Positions 1 through 5,400 of a DNA stretch of 5,433 nucleotides are shown here, piece after piece. How positions within the stretch are numbered: the first letter of the stretch is position 1; each line of letters begins with the position of its first letter. Made by a program: the position numbers and the translations under genes. Under the pieces are notes generated by a model that saw only the letters and a list, made by a program, of their open reading frames with translations, ran no database searches and was not told where the DNA came from. The DNA is from Candidatus Brocadiaceae bacterium. Lineage in GTDB: Bacteria > Planctomycetota > MHYJ01 > JACQXL01 > CAKKQI01. Where the stretch lies: positions 1-5,433 of the forward strand of contig CAKKQI010000192.1 in the NCBI GenBank assembly GCA_919901895.1, read 5' to 3'.

Positions 1-207
1 AAAAGTTGTTTTTCCGGCCCCGTTTGGTCCAATCAGAGCAATCCGTTCTCCTTGATAGAATTCAAATTTATCGACCATCAGGGTAAAGCAAACTTTTCCG
101 TTTTGGTCCCGATAAGTAAAATAAATATTTTGGACCAAGAGAAGTGGTGTAATTAAGTCAGCAGACCTCAAGCGTTGATTTGTTTCTGCTGGAGCAATGT
201 CAGGCAT
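1..207 (-). CDS. tupC: Tungstate ABC transporter ATP-binding protein, N-terminal fragment
   Basis: This is the first 69 codons of an ABC ATPase, cut by the left edge of the window. Visible are a first strand reading VQNIYFTYR (residues 25-33) and a complete Walker A motif, GPNGAGKTT (60-68), just before the edge. The signature motif, Walker B and H-loop lie outside. Its place directly after a tungstate-binding protein and permease identifies it as the energising subunit that hydrolyses ATP at the cytoplasmic face. The start is uncertain. ATG at 207 overlaps tupB by 40 bp and gives a longer N-terminus than usual for the family. TTG at 171 overlaps the tupB stop as TTGA. TTG at 138 gives the most family-like start (MVQNIYFTY). 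None has a clear Shine-Dalgarno sequence, so translation is probably coupled to tupB. The ATG was chosen as the only standard start codon. Family assignment is firm; the tungstate role is inferred from neighbours. Confidence 0.85.
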   Translation of the reverse strand, partial: MPDIAPAETNQRLRSADLITPLLLVQNIYFTYRDQNGKVCFTLMVDKFEFYQGERIALIGPNGAGKTTF

Positions 208-812
208 AAATTTATTATAAAACTGATTACTAAAAGTACCACGCCTAAATAAAGGGCTGTTTCAAAATGACCCATCCTGGTTTCCGTAAGAATACCAGTG
301 GTGAGCACCATCGTTTCGCCTTTAATATTTCCTCCCACCATCATTACCGCACCCACTTCTGAAATAATTCCTCCAAAACCAGCCATCAGGGCCACTAAAA
401 TACCGGTTTTGGTTTCATTGAGAATAACGCGGAATAATTGCCATTTAGTGGCGCCCAGCGCAATCGTCTGACGGATAAGTTCTGGGTCAAGGCGTTGAAC
501 ACCGGCGATGGTAAATGCGGTGATCAGCGGCAAAGCGATAATACTTTGGGCCACGACCATGGCACTTTTGGAATAAAGTAATGCTAAAAATCCCAGGGGA
601 CCGCTGCGCCATAACAGTAATGCTACCACCAATCCCACCAACACCGGCGGTAACCCCATGCCGGTATTAACCAGTGCAATCAACCACTTTTTCCACCGGA
701 AATGGGAAAGTCCGATAATCGTGCCGGTCGGAATACCGATGATACCGGATATAAGAAGAGAAATTCCGGATACCTGTAATGAAGTTTTAATCACTACAAA
801 TAAATCTGTCAT
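168..812 (-). CDS. tupB: Tungstate ABC transporter permease TupB
   Basis: This 214-residue inner-membrane permease is about the usual length for TupB-type proteins. Hydrophobic segments lie at roughly 12-35, 42-68, 83-105, 137-158 and 185-208, fitting a five-to-six-helix BPD-type permease. The cytoplasmic coupling loop is recognisable at about 117-133 (ALGATKWQLFRVILNE) as the EAA-type motif that contacts the ATPase. The following stretch with GGIISEVGAVMMVGGNI (147-163) is typical of tungstate and molybdate permeases. It would form a homodimeric channel that takes oxyanion from TupA. The ATG at 812 follows the tupA stop codon with no gap (TAG then ATG) and has no convincing ribosome-binding site, so translation is probably coupled to tupA. 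The 3' end overlaps the start region of tupC. The TupA partner favours tungstate over molybdate as substrate. Confidence 0.93.
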   Translation of the reverse strand: MTDLFVVIKTSLQVSGISLLISGIIGIPTGTIIGLSHFRWKKWLIALVNTGMGLPPVLVGLVVALLLWRSGPLGFLALLYSKSAMVVAQSIIALPLITAFTIAGVQRLDPELIRQTIALGATKWQLFRVILNETKTGILVALMAGFGGIISEVGAVMMVGGNIKGETMVLTTGILTETRMGHFETALYLGVVLLVISFIINLCLTLLQQKQINA

Positions 813-1682
813 CTATGGATTAATGGGATAGAAAAGAGGTTCTGCATACTGGTCCAGTCCGAATTCACCAATAATTTTTTGGGTGCGTGGTGTGGTAAGA
901 AAATCGGCAAAGGCTTCCGCTCCGGCCAGATTTATTTTTGGTAATTTTTCCTGGTTCGGCACTATGATTGAATAGCGATTGATTAAGACATCATCTTTAC
1001 CGGACATTTCGACCAGAGATAATTTCTGCTTGAAGGCGAGGTAAGTGCCTTTATCTGTCAGGGTATAGCCGTTTTTTTCATTAGCAATTTGCAGGACAAT
1101 CCCCATTCCGCTTTTAGATTCCAGATACCATGCCCCGGCCGGTGTAATTCCGCTACTCTGCCATAAACTGAGTTCTCTTTTATGGGTTCCGGAATTATCA
1201 CCGCGGGAAATAAAGATTGATTTGGTTGCGGCAATTTCCTTAAATTTTTCCGCCGTTGAATTGCTCAACCGACAACCAGCCGGGTCATCCGGTGGACCAA
1301 CCAGAATAAAGTAATTAGTCATCACCAGACGCCGGTTTTTACCAAACCCTTCTTTCATAAATACTTCTTCATCTTTAGGCGAATGAACCAGCATAATGTC
1401 CGCATCGCCGCGTTTGCCCATGGCCATGGCTTCCCCAGAACCTACCGCAATGGCTTTGACTTTATAACCGGTTTCCTTCTTGAATAGGGCAACTAAAATA
1501 TCAAGTAATCCCGTATCCTGGACGCTGGTGGTTGTAGCAAGAATTACATCCGGATTAGTCGGGATCGTGATGGCGGGAAGAGTTTTAGATCGCGTGGGCG
1601 TTTCTTCATTTGAGGGGTATTTTATAAAAAACACCACCATTAGGCCGAGAAGAACCAATATGGTCAGTAATATTTTTTTCAT
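813..1682 (-). CDS. tupA: Tungstate-binding periplasmic protein TupA
   Basis: This 289-residue solute-binding protein is of the TupA type. The hallmark TTTS sequence is at residues 50-53, inside ATTTSVQDTG; in TupA proteins this segment helps hold the oxyanion. Other conserved blocks are GSGEAMAMG (81-89), ADIMLVHSP (94-102), SRGDNSGTHKRE (159-170, with the conserved Arg) and NRYSIIVPN (235-243). The set separates it from ModA. The N-terminus has a Lys pair and a hydrophobic stretch (4-20) but no lipobox Cys and no obvious signal-peptidase site, so it may stay membrane-anchored; a Pro/Thr-rich linker (about 24-44) leads to the mature domain. The start at 1682 is well supported by AGGGG at 1689-1693, six bases upstream. 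It is followed without a gap by tupB. An 89-bp inverted-repeat structure ends just upstream of its ribosome-binding site and could affect its expression. Confidence 0.94.
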   Translation of the reverse strand: MKKILLTILVLLGLMVVFFIKYPSNEETPTRSKTLPAITIPTNPDVILATTTSVQDTGLLDILVALFKKETGYKVKAIAVGSGEAMAMGKRGDADIMLVHSPKDEEVFMKEGFGKNRRLVMTNYFILVGPPDDPAGCRLSNSTAEKFKEIAATKSIFISRGDNSGTHKRELSLWQSSGITPAGAWYLESKSGMGIVLQIANEKNGYTLTDKGTYLAFKQKLSLVEMSGKDDVLINRYSIIVPNQEKLPKINLAGAEAFADFLTTPRTQKIIGEFGLDQYAEPLFYPINP

Positions 1683-1700
1683 ATCTTTCCCCTATGTTAT

Positions 1701-1789
1701 TATGATTACACCGATTAAAAAACAGATTACACAGATAAAATCAGCGTCGGGAATCTGTGTAATCTATTCTAAGAATCACTGTAATCATA
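1701..1789. repeat. Nested inverted repeat (GATTACAC-type) between porin and tupA
   Basis: Two concentric inverted repeats are seen. The inner arms AGATTACACAGAT (1724-1736) and ATCTGTGTAATCT (1753-1765) are perfect over 13 bp around a 16-nt loop. The outer arms, 1701-1716 and 1774-1789, match at 14 of 16 positions. Seven and eight unpaired bases separate the two stems, so the whole unit could fold into one long hairpin in RNA or single-stranded DNA. Each half contains two related units, with GATTACAC at both 1704 and 1725. It resembles dispersed REP/MITE-type palindromes with GATTACAC cores. On the minus strand no U-run follows, so it is not a rho-independent terminator for the operon. The tupA ribosome-binding site begins 7 bases after it on that strand, so it may influence message stability or tupA translation (inference). 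Confidence 0.75.
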
Positions 1790-1853
1790 CCATCCCCTTT
1801 TTAATCCTGTTGCCTAAACCACATTTTGTGGTGCGTTGGATCGCATTATATCG

Positions 1854-3029
1854 CTAAAATTTAGTAGTGATTAACGCTGAAATTTGATTGTTCTCCGGTT
1901 CCGTTACTCCCGCAGAAACGTCCTCCGTATTTGTTGTATAATCAACCTTGAAATGTGTCTGGTTTGATAACCGATAGCCAAATCCCACTGAGGTCCTGGT
2001 ATATTGGTTGGCATTAACACCGTTTAAAGAAGCAAAGGTGGTGCTTTTATTAAAACTCACCACGCTGTATCGGCCCACCAGATATATCTTTTTATCAAGA
2101 TTATAAGTAGCTTCTAGGAAGTAATAAGCGCCTTTACGGTCAGTTACCTGAACCAGGGGTGCGACGTCGTCTTTTCCTTCATCATTAAATCTACCGTAGG
2201 CAAATCTGAAAAAAGCTTTACTATCTGACCAGGCTGGTGCGGCCGGTTCTAAACGATTTTCTTTTCCGGGTTGGATATCGTAACGAATATCCAATTCGGT
2301 AATGGTCCGGTTCCATTTGGTTGCGCCCGTGGGGGGAGTGGCCAATCCGGCATAAGTCATTTCTGCATTTTGGGTTAGCAATTCTCCTGAGTGGTAGTAA
2401 CTTCCGGAGATATATAACTCGTTAACAGGATTTACGCCGATTTTAGTACAGAAAGATTTGTTGGTCTGATTATCAGCACCTGTTCCCGCATTACCGTTAC
2501 TAAAACTCAGTGACCATTTAAGCGGCAGGCCAAGTTTTTCTTTTGGTAGTATTTGGGACACCTGCAATCCTTCATCATAAGAGCCGGTATTAGTAGCCGA
2601 GGGATTAATGGTGGTTGCTTCAACCGCGTTATTACCCCAGGTTTCTTCACCGATATCAAGTTTAAAACGACCCAGGCGAAACATTGGGTTAAAAAAACTT
2701 TCTTTCAGATTAGGTGATATCATTGCCAGGAGATTAGTATAGTCAATGTATAGATAGTCAATTTCTTTAAAAGTTGCATTATTTAGATTCATCCGGAGTA
2801 CTACCTTTATATCCGGGGCCATCAGCCAGTTCAAGCGTAATTTTGCCTCAGGTGTCTGATAAGAGCCATTTGGGTAGTTTCCTTGGCTTCCTGAATCTAA
2901 ATATCCGACGGCCAAACGGGAACCTTTAAAATCTACGGTTGATTTAAATTCATCCTGCCCTGCGACGAAAAATCCGGAATAACACCATAAACCGACGGCC
3001 AATCCCATCATCATCAATTTCGGATGCAT
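1854..3029 (-). CDS. Outer-membrane porin-like beta-barrel protein
   Basis: This 391-residue protein is predicted to be secreted and outer-membrane. The N-terminus (MHPKLMMMGLAVGLWCYSG) is a signal peptide with a likely cleavage after VAG at residue 24. The body is rich in alternating hydrophobic/polar stretches with aromatic girdles, such as FMLG-like strand FRLGRFKLDIG, ELYISGSYYHSG, AFFRFAYGRF, AYYFLEATYNL and TSVGFGYRLS. It ends ALITTKF, and a terminal Phe is the usual signal recognised by the BAM assembly machinery. Length and layout fit a trimeric porin or the OprO/P-like class, but I cannot assign it to a named family. A ribosome-binding site (AAGG, eight bases upstream) supports the ATG at 3029; further ATGs lie at residues 6-8. 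It sits between the ModE-like regulator and tupA on the same strand, so a role in passing tungstate or other oxyanions across the outer membrane is inferred from context only. Confidence 0.8.
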   Translation of the reverse strand: MHPKLMMMGLAVGLWCYSGFFVAGQDEFKSTVDFKGSRLAVGYLDSGSQGNYPNGSYQTPEAKLRLNWLMAPDIKVVLRMNLNNATFKEIDYLYIDYTNLLAMISPNLKESFFNPMFRLGRFKLDIGEETWGNNAVEATTINPSATNTGSYDEGLQVSQILPKEKLGLPLKWSLSFSNGNAGTGADNQTNKSFCTKIGVNPVNELYISGSYYHSGELLTQNAEMTYAGLATPPTGATKWNRTITELDIRYDIQPGKENRLEPAAPAWSDSKAFFRFAYGRFNDEGKDDVAPLVQVTDRKGAYYFLEATYNLDKKIYLVGRYSVVSFNKSTTFASLNGVNANQYTRTSVGFGYRLSNQTHFKVDYTTNTEDVSAGVTEPENNQISALITTKF

Positions 3030-3047
3030 CGCTTACGCCTTTCTATT

Positions 3048-3243
3048 GAGCCTTTTGCATAAACCAGTTTTTGTCACCCTGAACCATGCCCTGAAACAAG
3101 TTCAGGGTCTCCGATTTCAGGGTCTCCTTCCAAGCACAAGAATAGATGCTGAACCAAGTTCTCCGAAGGAGTCCGTATGACTCTTCGGAGTCCATCGGAC
3201 AGCATGACATTTTTGCGTTTTATGCTATTTGTGCAACAGGCTC
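3048..3243. mobile_element. MITE-like element with 16-bp terminal inverted repeats
   Basis: The left end GAGCCTTTTGCATAAA (3048-3063) and the reverse complement of the right end, GAGCCTGTTGCACAAA (3228-3243), agree at 14 of 16 positions. The ends are flanked by the same 4 bases, TATT, at 3044-3047 and 3244-3247, as expected for a target-site duplication. No protein-coding capacity is visible in 196 bp, so it would be a non-autonomous element moved by a transposase encoded elsewhere. The terminal sequence recalls ends of some IS families, but I cannot name one. It lies one base after the regulator's stop codon and just upstream of the porin ribosome-binding site. The interior has its own repeats, listed separately. 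The four-base duplication could arise by chance; the combination of terminal repeats, duplication and a restored operon junction makes the call fairly strong. Confidence 0.65.
3072..3209. repeat. Internal palindromic repeat cluster inside the MITE-like element
   Basis: This mosaic of short repeats is bounded by TGTCA (3072-3076) and TGACA (3205-3209). Within it, CCCTGAA (3089-3095) pairs with TTCAGGG (3101-3107) around a 5-nt loop. TTCAGGGTCTCC occurs twice (3101-3112 and 3116-3127). CTCCGAAG (3161-3168) pairs with CTTCGGAG (3183-3190). GGAGTCC occurs twice (3168-3174 and 3187-3193). CTGAAAC-AAGTTC (3091-3103) is echoed as CTGAACC-AAGTTC (3149-3161). Similar TGTCA-CCCTGAA-type dispersed repeats are common in genomes of uncultured bacteria. 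T-runs flank both edges, so it may be a second element nested inside the first, but the low-complexity flanks do not allow a target duplication to be proved. Confidence 0.5.
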
Positions 3244-3248
3244 TATTG

Positions 3249-3599
3249 TTAAATCAATTTTTTTAGTATTTTTTTGCATTCTTGATTAACTTTCTTTTGA
3301 ATATCTTTTTCAAATATTTGATAAAAAGGTAAAATGATAAGACTGGGTTGGGTTAATTTAGTTCGTTGTTTACCCGCACCGCCGACGACCGTTTCCACCA
3401 GTTTTATGCCGAGGATTTTTTCTGTTTTACGGATTCTGCCCCAGACATAGCGGTATGATTCGTTTAATCTCCGGGCGGCTTCTTTGATGGAGCCGGTCTT
3501 CTGGATGGCGGCCAGAATCTCCGCCAGTCCGCCTCCGAAGGCATACTGCCCGTTGCGTTCGATCCAGATTTTTGAGCGTGGTTTAAGATTCCGGTTCAT
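3249..3599 (-). CDS. ModE-like single-domain winged-helix regulator
   Basis: This 116-residue protein matches the N-terminal DNA-binding domain of ModE (LysR-type winged helix). The domain opens with KPRSKIWIERNGQYAFGGG (6-24), continues with the helix-turn-helix around GSIKEAARRLNESYRYVWGRIRKTEK (36-61) and a Gly-rich wing VVGGAGKQRTKLT (71-83), and ends in a helix and Lys-rich tail (101-116). It has no C-terminal molybdate/tungstate-binding (MOP/TOBE) domains, so how it senses metal is unclear; it may bind oxyanion in its short dimerisation part or act with a partner. The frame is open to a TTG at 3641, but that TTG coincides with a good -35 box, has no ribosome-binding site and would place the operator inside the gene; the ATG at 3599 gives a family-like N-terminus. 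It heads the porin-tupABC gene set and probably represses it. Confidence 0.87.
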   Translation of the reverse strand: MNRNLKPRSKIWIERNGQYAFGGGLAEILAAIQKTGSIKEAARRLNESYRYVWGRIRKTEKILGIKLVETVVGGAGKQRTKLTQPSLIILPFYQIFEKDIQKKVNQECKKILKKLI

Positions 3600-3627
3600 A
3601 TCAATATGTACCACGATACATATTGAT
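3600..3627. promoter_or_regulatory. Perfect palindromic operator, probable ModE-type binding site
   Basis: ATCAATATGTA (3600-3610) and TACATATTGAT (3617-3627) are exact reverse complements over 11 bp, separated by the 6-bp spacer CCACGA. AT-rich arms with a spacer of about six bases resemble the known architecture of ModE boxes (established knowledge, recalled). It touches the ATG of the ModE-like gene and covers the proposed -10 box of that gene, so binding there would block transcription. The likely ligand is the protein encoded next to it, giving autorepression of the whole operon (inference). No second copy was seen before porin or tupA. Confidence 0.75.
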
Positions 3628-3641
3628 GGCTGGGGCGTCAA
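3613..3641 (-). promoter_or_regulatory. Candidate promoter for the regulator-porin-tup operon
   Basis: On the minus strand TTGACG (3636-3641, five of six matches to the -35 consensus) is followed after 17 bp by TATCGT (3613-3618, four of six matches to the -10 consensus). The -10 lies inside the palindromic operator. A transcript would start near 3606, only about 7 nt before the ATG at 3599, so the message would be nearly leaderless. A competing -10, TATATT (3657-3662), has no good -35 partner. Confidence 0.45.
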
Positions 3642-3694
3642 GAAAAAAAAACAAAAAATATAAAAAATTTCACAACTTGACTTTATTTAAAAAT

Positions 3695-3722
3695 TTGATT
3701 CGTTTTCTCTTGATTTTTTAAT
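3695..3722 (+). promoter_or_regulatory. Candidate promoter for purB
   Basis: TTGATT (3695-3700) and TTTAAT (3717-3722, five of six matches to the -10 consensus) are separated by 16 bp upstream of purB. An alternative pair on the same strand is TTGATT (3710-3715) with TAAACT (3732-3737), also 16 bp apart. The region is very AT-rich, so chance matches are easy. No purine riboswitch or PurR-like palindrome is evident in this leader. Confidence 0.3.
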
Positions 3723-3766
3723 AATTCAGGTTAAACTAATGTTTTCCCTTAACATAGGAAAAACTT

Positions 3767-5206
3767 ATGAAGCAAAATAGTTACCGGCAATACCAATCGC
3801 CTTTAACCGAGCGTTACGCCAGTCCGGAGATGCTCTATAATTTTTCGGCCGAGCACCGGTTTAAAACCTGGCGGCAGGTCTGGATTGCCCTGGCCGAAGC
3901 CGAACGGGAATTAGGACTTCCGGTTACCGCGGTTCAGATTGCCGAGATGAAACGCTTCCAGGATAAAATTAATTATCAAGCCGCCGCTAAATTAGAATCA
4001 GAATTAAAGCACGAGATCATGGCTCATATCAGGGCTTATGGTCTCCAATGCCCGAAAGCAAAAGCGATTATTCATCTGGGCGCCACCAGTGCCCTGGTGA
4101 TTGATAATGCCGATTTAATCATCTATAAACAGGGCTTATCGGTTATCAAGAAAAAATTAATTAATGTTATTAAGGTGCTGGCTGATTTTGCGTTGCGGTA
4201 TAAAGATACACCCACGATGGCTTACACCCATTTCCAGCCGGCCTTGCCCACGACGGTTGGCAAACGCGCCTGCCTGTGGCTTAATGATTTAATGCTGGAC
4301 CTGAAAAACCTGGAATTCGTGGAACAGAATTTGAGATGTCTGGGTGTGAAGGGAGCGGTCGGCACGCAGGCCAGTTTCTTAACGCTTTTTAACGGAAATA
4401 AAAATAAAGTAAGAAAATTAGACCGGCTTTTTACAAAAAAAATCGGATTTAAAGAATCTTTTGAAATCGCCAGCCAGACTTATTCACGTAAAGTTGATTA
4501 TCAGATTCTGAGTGTCTTGTCCGGCCTAGCCCAGTCGGCTTGCAAGGCCAGTAATGATATCCGGCTTTTGCAGGGATTGGGTGAAATGGAGGAACCGTTT
4601 AGCCGGAAACAGATTGGTTCTTCAGCGATGGCGTATAAACGGAACCCGATTTATACCGAACGGATTTCTTCCCTGGCCCGTTTTGTAATTGCCCTGGAAC
4701 CGACCGCGGCTTTAACCGCTTCAACCCAGTGGCTGGAACGCACGCTGGATGATTCGGCTAATAAAAGATTGGCGATTCCCGAGTCTTTCCTGACGGTTGA
4801 TTCCATCCTGGGCGCCTATTTTAAACTGGCCGGTGGTTTGGTAATTTATCCGGCGATTATTAAAAAACACCTTGAATCAGAGATGCCTTTCATTGCCACT
4901 GAAACGATTTTAATGGAAGCGGTTAAATCTGGCGGCGACCGGCAGGAATTACACGAAAAAATTCGTCAGCATTCAATGGTGGTCCAAGAACGGACCAAAC
5001 AGGGATTGGCTAATGATTTGATTGACCGGTTGAAAGCGGACCGGAGTTTTCAAAAGGTCAAATCTAAACTATCTTCTTTATTAGACCCCAAAAAATACAT
5101 CGGGCTGGCGGATGAACAGGTGATAAATTTTATTAACCAAGAAGTCCGCCCGGTGTTAAATAAAAATCGGCGGCTTCTGGGCTGGCAGGTGACCTTAAAA
5201 GTTTAA
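3767..5206 (+). CDS. purB: Adenylosuccinate lyase, animal-like long form
   Basis: This enzyme acts twice in purine synthesis: it splits SAICAR to AICAR and adenylosuccinate to AMP, each time releasing fumarate. The protein has 479 residues, close to the roughly 480 of the animal enzyme and longer than the roughly 430 of the Bacillus type. Near-verbatim family blocks are SPLTERYASPEM (11-22), KHEIMAHI (81-88, general region of a catalytic His), IIHLGATSA (101-109), YTHFQPALPTTVGKR (153-167, His155), the flexible signature loop GSSAMAYKRNP (284-294) with the catalytic Ser, and QWLERTLDDSANKR (321-334). The Pro usual in SSAMPYKRNP is Ala289 here; the rest of the fumarate-lyase signature is intact. 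The start is supported by AGGA at 3756-3759, seven bases before the ATG. It is transcribed away from the tup operon, with no other purine gene nearby, and is probably an independent housekeeping unit. Its stop overlaps the convergent zinc-ribbon gene. Confidence 0.96.
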   Translation: MKQNSYRQYQSPLTERYASPEMLYNFSAEHRFKTWRQVWIALAEAERELGLPVTAVQIAEMKRFQDKINYQAAAKLESELKHEIMAHIRAYGLQCPKAKAIIHLGATSALVIDNADLIIYKQGLSVIKKKLINVIKVLADFALRYKDTPTMAYTHFQPALPTTVGKRACLWLNDLMLDLKNLEFVEQNLRCLGVKGAVGTQASFLTLFNGNKNKVRKLDRLFTKKIGFKESFEIASQTYSRKVDYQILSVLSGLAQSACKASNDIRLLQGLGEMEEPFSRKQIGSSAMAYKRNPIYTERISSLARFVIALEPTAALTASTQWLERTLDDSANKRLAIPESFLTVDSILGAYFKLAGGLVIYPAIIKKHLESEMPFIATETILMEAVKSGGDRQELHEKIRQHSMVVQERTKQGLANDLIDRLKADRSFQKVKSKLSSLLDPKKYIGLADEQVINFINQEVRPVLNKNRRLLGWQVTLKV

Positions 5207-5400
5207 ACGGTCGTACTGCAACGCGGGCATTGAGCCGAGTCTGATTCCACTAGCGTTTGGCATTTCGGACAAGCCACAAATTTCTTATTGCACGGCTGGC
5301 AGAATGACGCCGTGCCGCTCAACTCGCCGTCACAATACGGACATAAACATTTAGTGCTTTCCTGACAGGGGCTAACTTTTTTCTGATTTTCCTTTTTCAT
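5203..5400 (-). CDS. Small double zinc-ribbon protein
   Basis: This 65-residue protein has two Cys4 zinc ribbons. The first uses CPYC (Cys20, Cys23) and CQPC (Cys34, Cys37). The second uses CPKC (Cys44, Cys47) and CPRC (Cys58, Cys61). Two extra Cys residues (12 and 18) precede them. The N-terminus is Lys-rich (MKKENQKK). Spacing fits the double-zinc-ribbon fold found in many small uncharacterised proteins; no specific function can be assigned, though binding nucleic acid or a partner protein is common for the fold. The ATG at 5400 was chosen; a TTG at 5409 would add three residues, and neither has a clear ribosome-binding site. It converges on purB with the two stop codons overlapping in the TTTAAA palindrome. 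The intact Cys pattern argues that it is a real gene rather than a chance antisense frame. Confidence 0.75.
   Translation of the reverse strand: MKKENQKKVSPCQESTKCLCPYCDGELSGTASFCQPCNKKFVACPKCQTLVESDSAQCPRCSTTV

Noticed and set aside
1818..1832. Small hairpin ACCACA-TTT-TGTGGT as a terminator after the porin gene
   Set aside because: The six-bp stem is AT-balanced and is not followed by a T-run on the minus strand, so it does not fit a rho-independent terminator.
1845..1850. Perfect TATAAT on the minus strand just after the porin gene, a possible internal tupA promoter
   Set aside because: No acceptable -35 hexamer lies 16-18 bp upstream in the end of the porin gene, and AT-rich DNA gives such matches by chance; a secondary promoter cannot be excluded.
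1480..1857. 125-codon plus-strand reading frame
   Set aside because: It lies mostly antisense to tupA, spans the GATTACAC repeat, has no recognisable domain and no ribosome-binding site; it is a shadow frame.
3044..3247. CRISPR array, because of several short repeats close together
   Set aside because: Repeat units differ in length and orientation, spacers are irregular, and no cas gene is nearby; terminal inverted repeats and a flanking duplication fit a MITE better.
3642..3663. A-rich tract upstream of the regulator as an UP element or bent-DNA site
   Set aside because: It is compatible with either role, but A-tracts are frequent in this AT-rich intergenic stretch and nothing phases it to a proven promoter.
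3600..3766. Molybdenum/tungsten cofactor or purine riboswitch in the divergent intergenic region
   Set aside because: Apart from the palindrome, the region is a low-complexity A/T stretch without the conserved structured blocks of those riboswitches, and the predicted leaders are too short.
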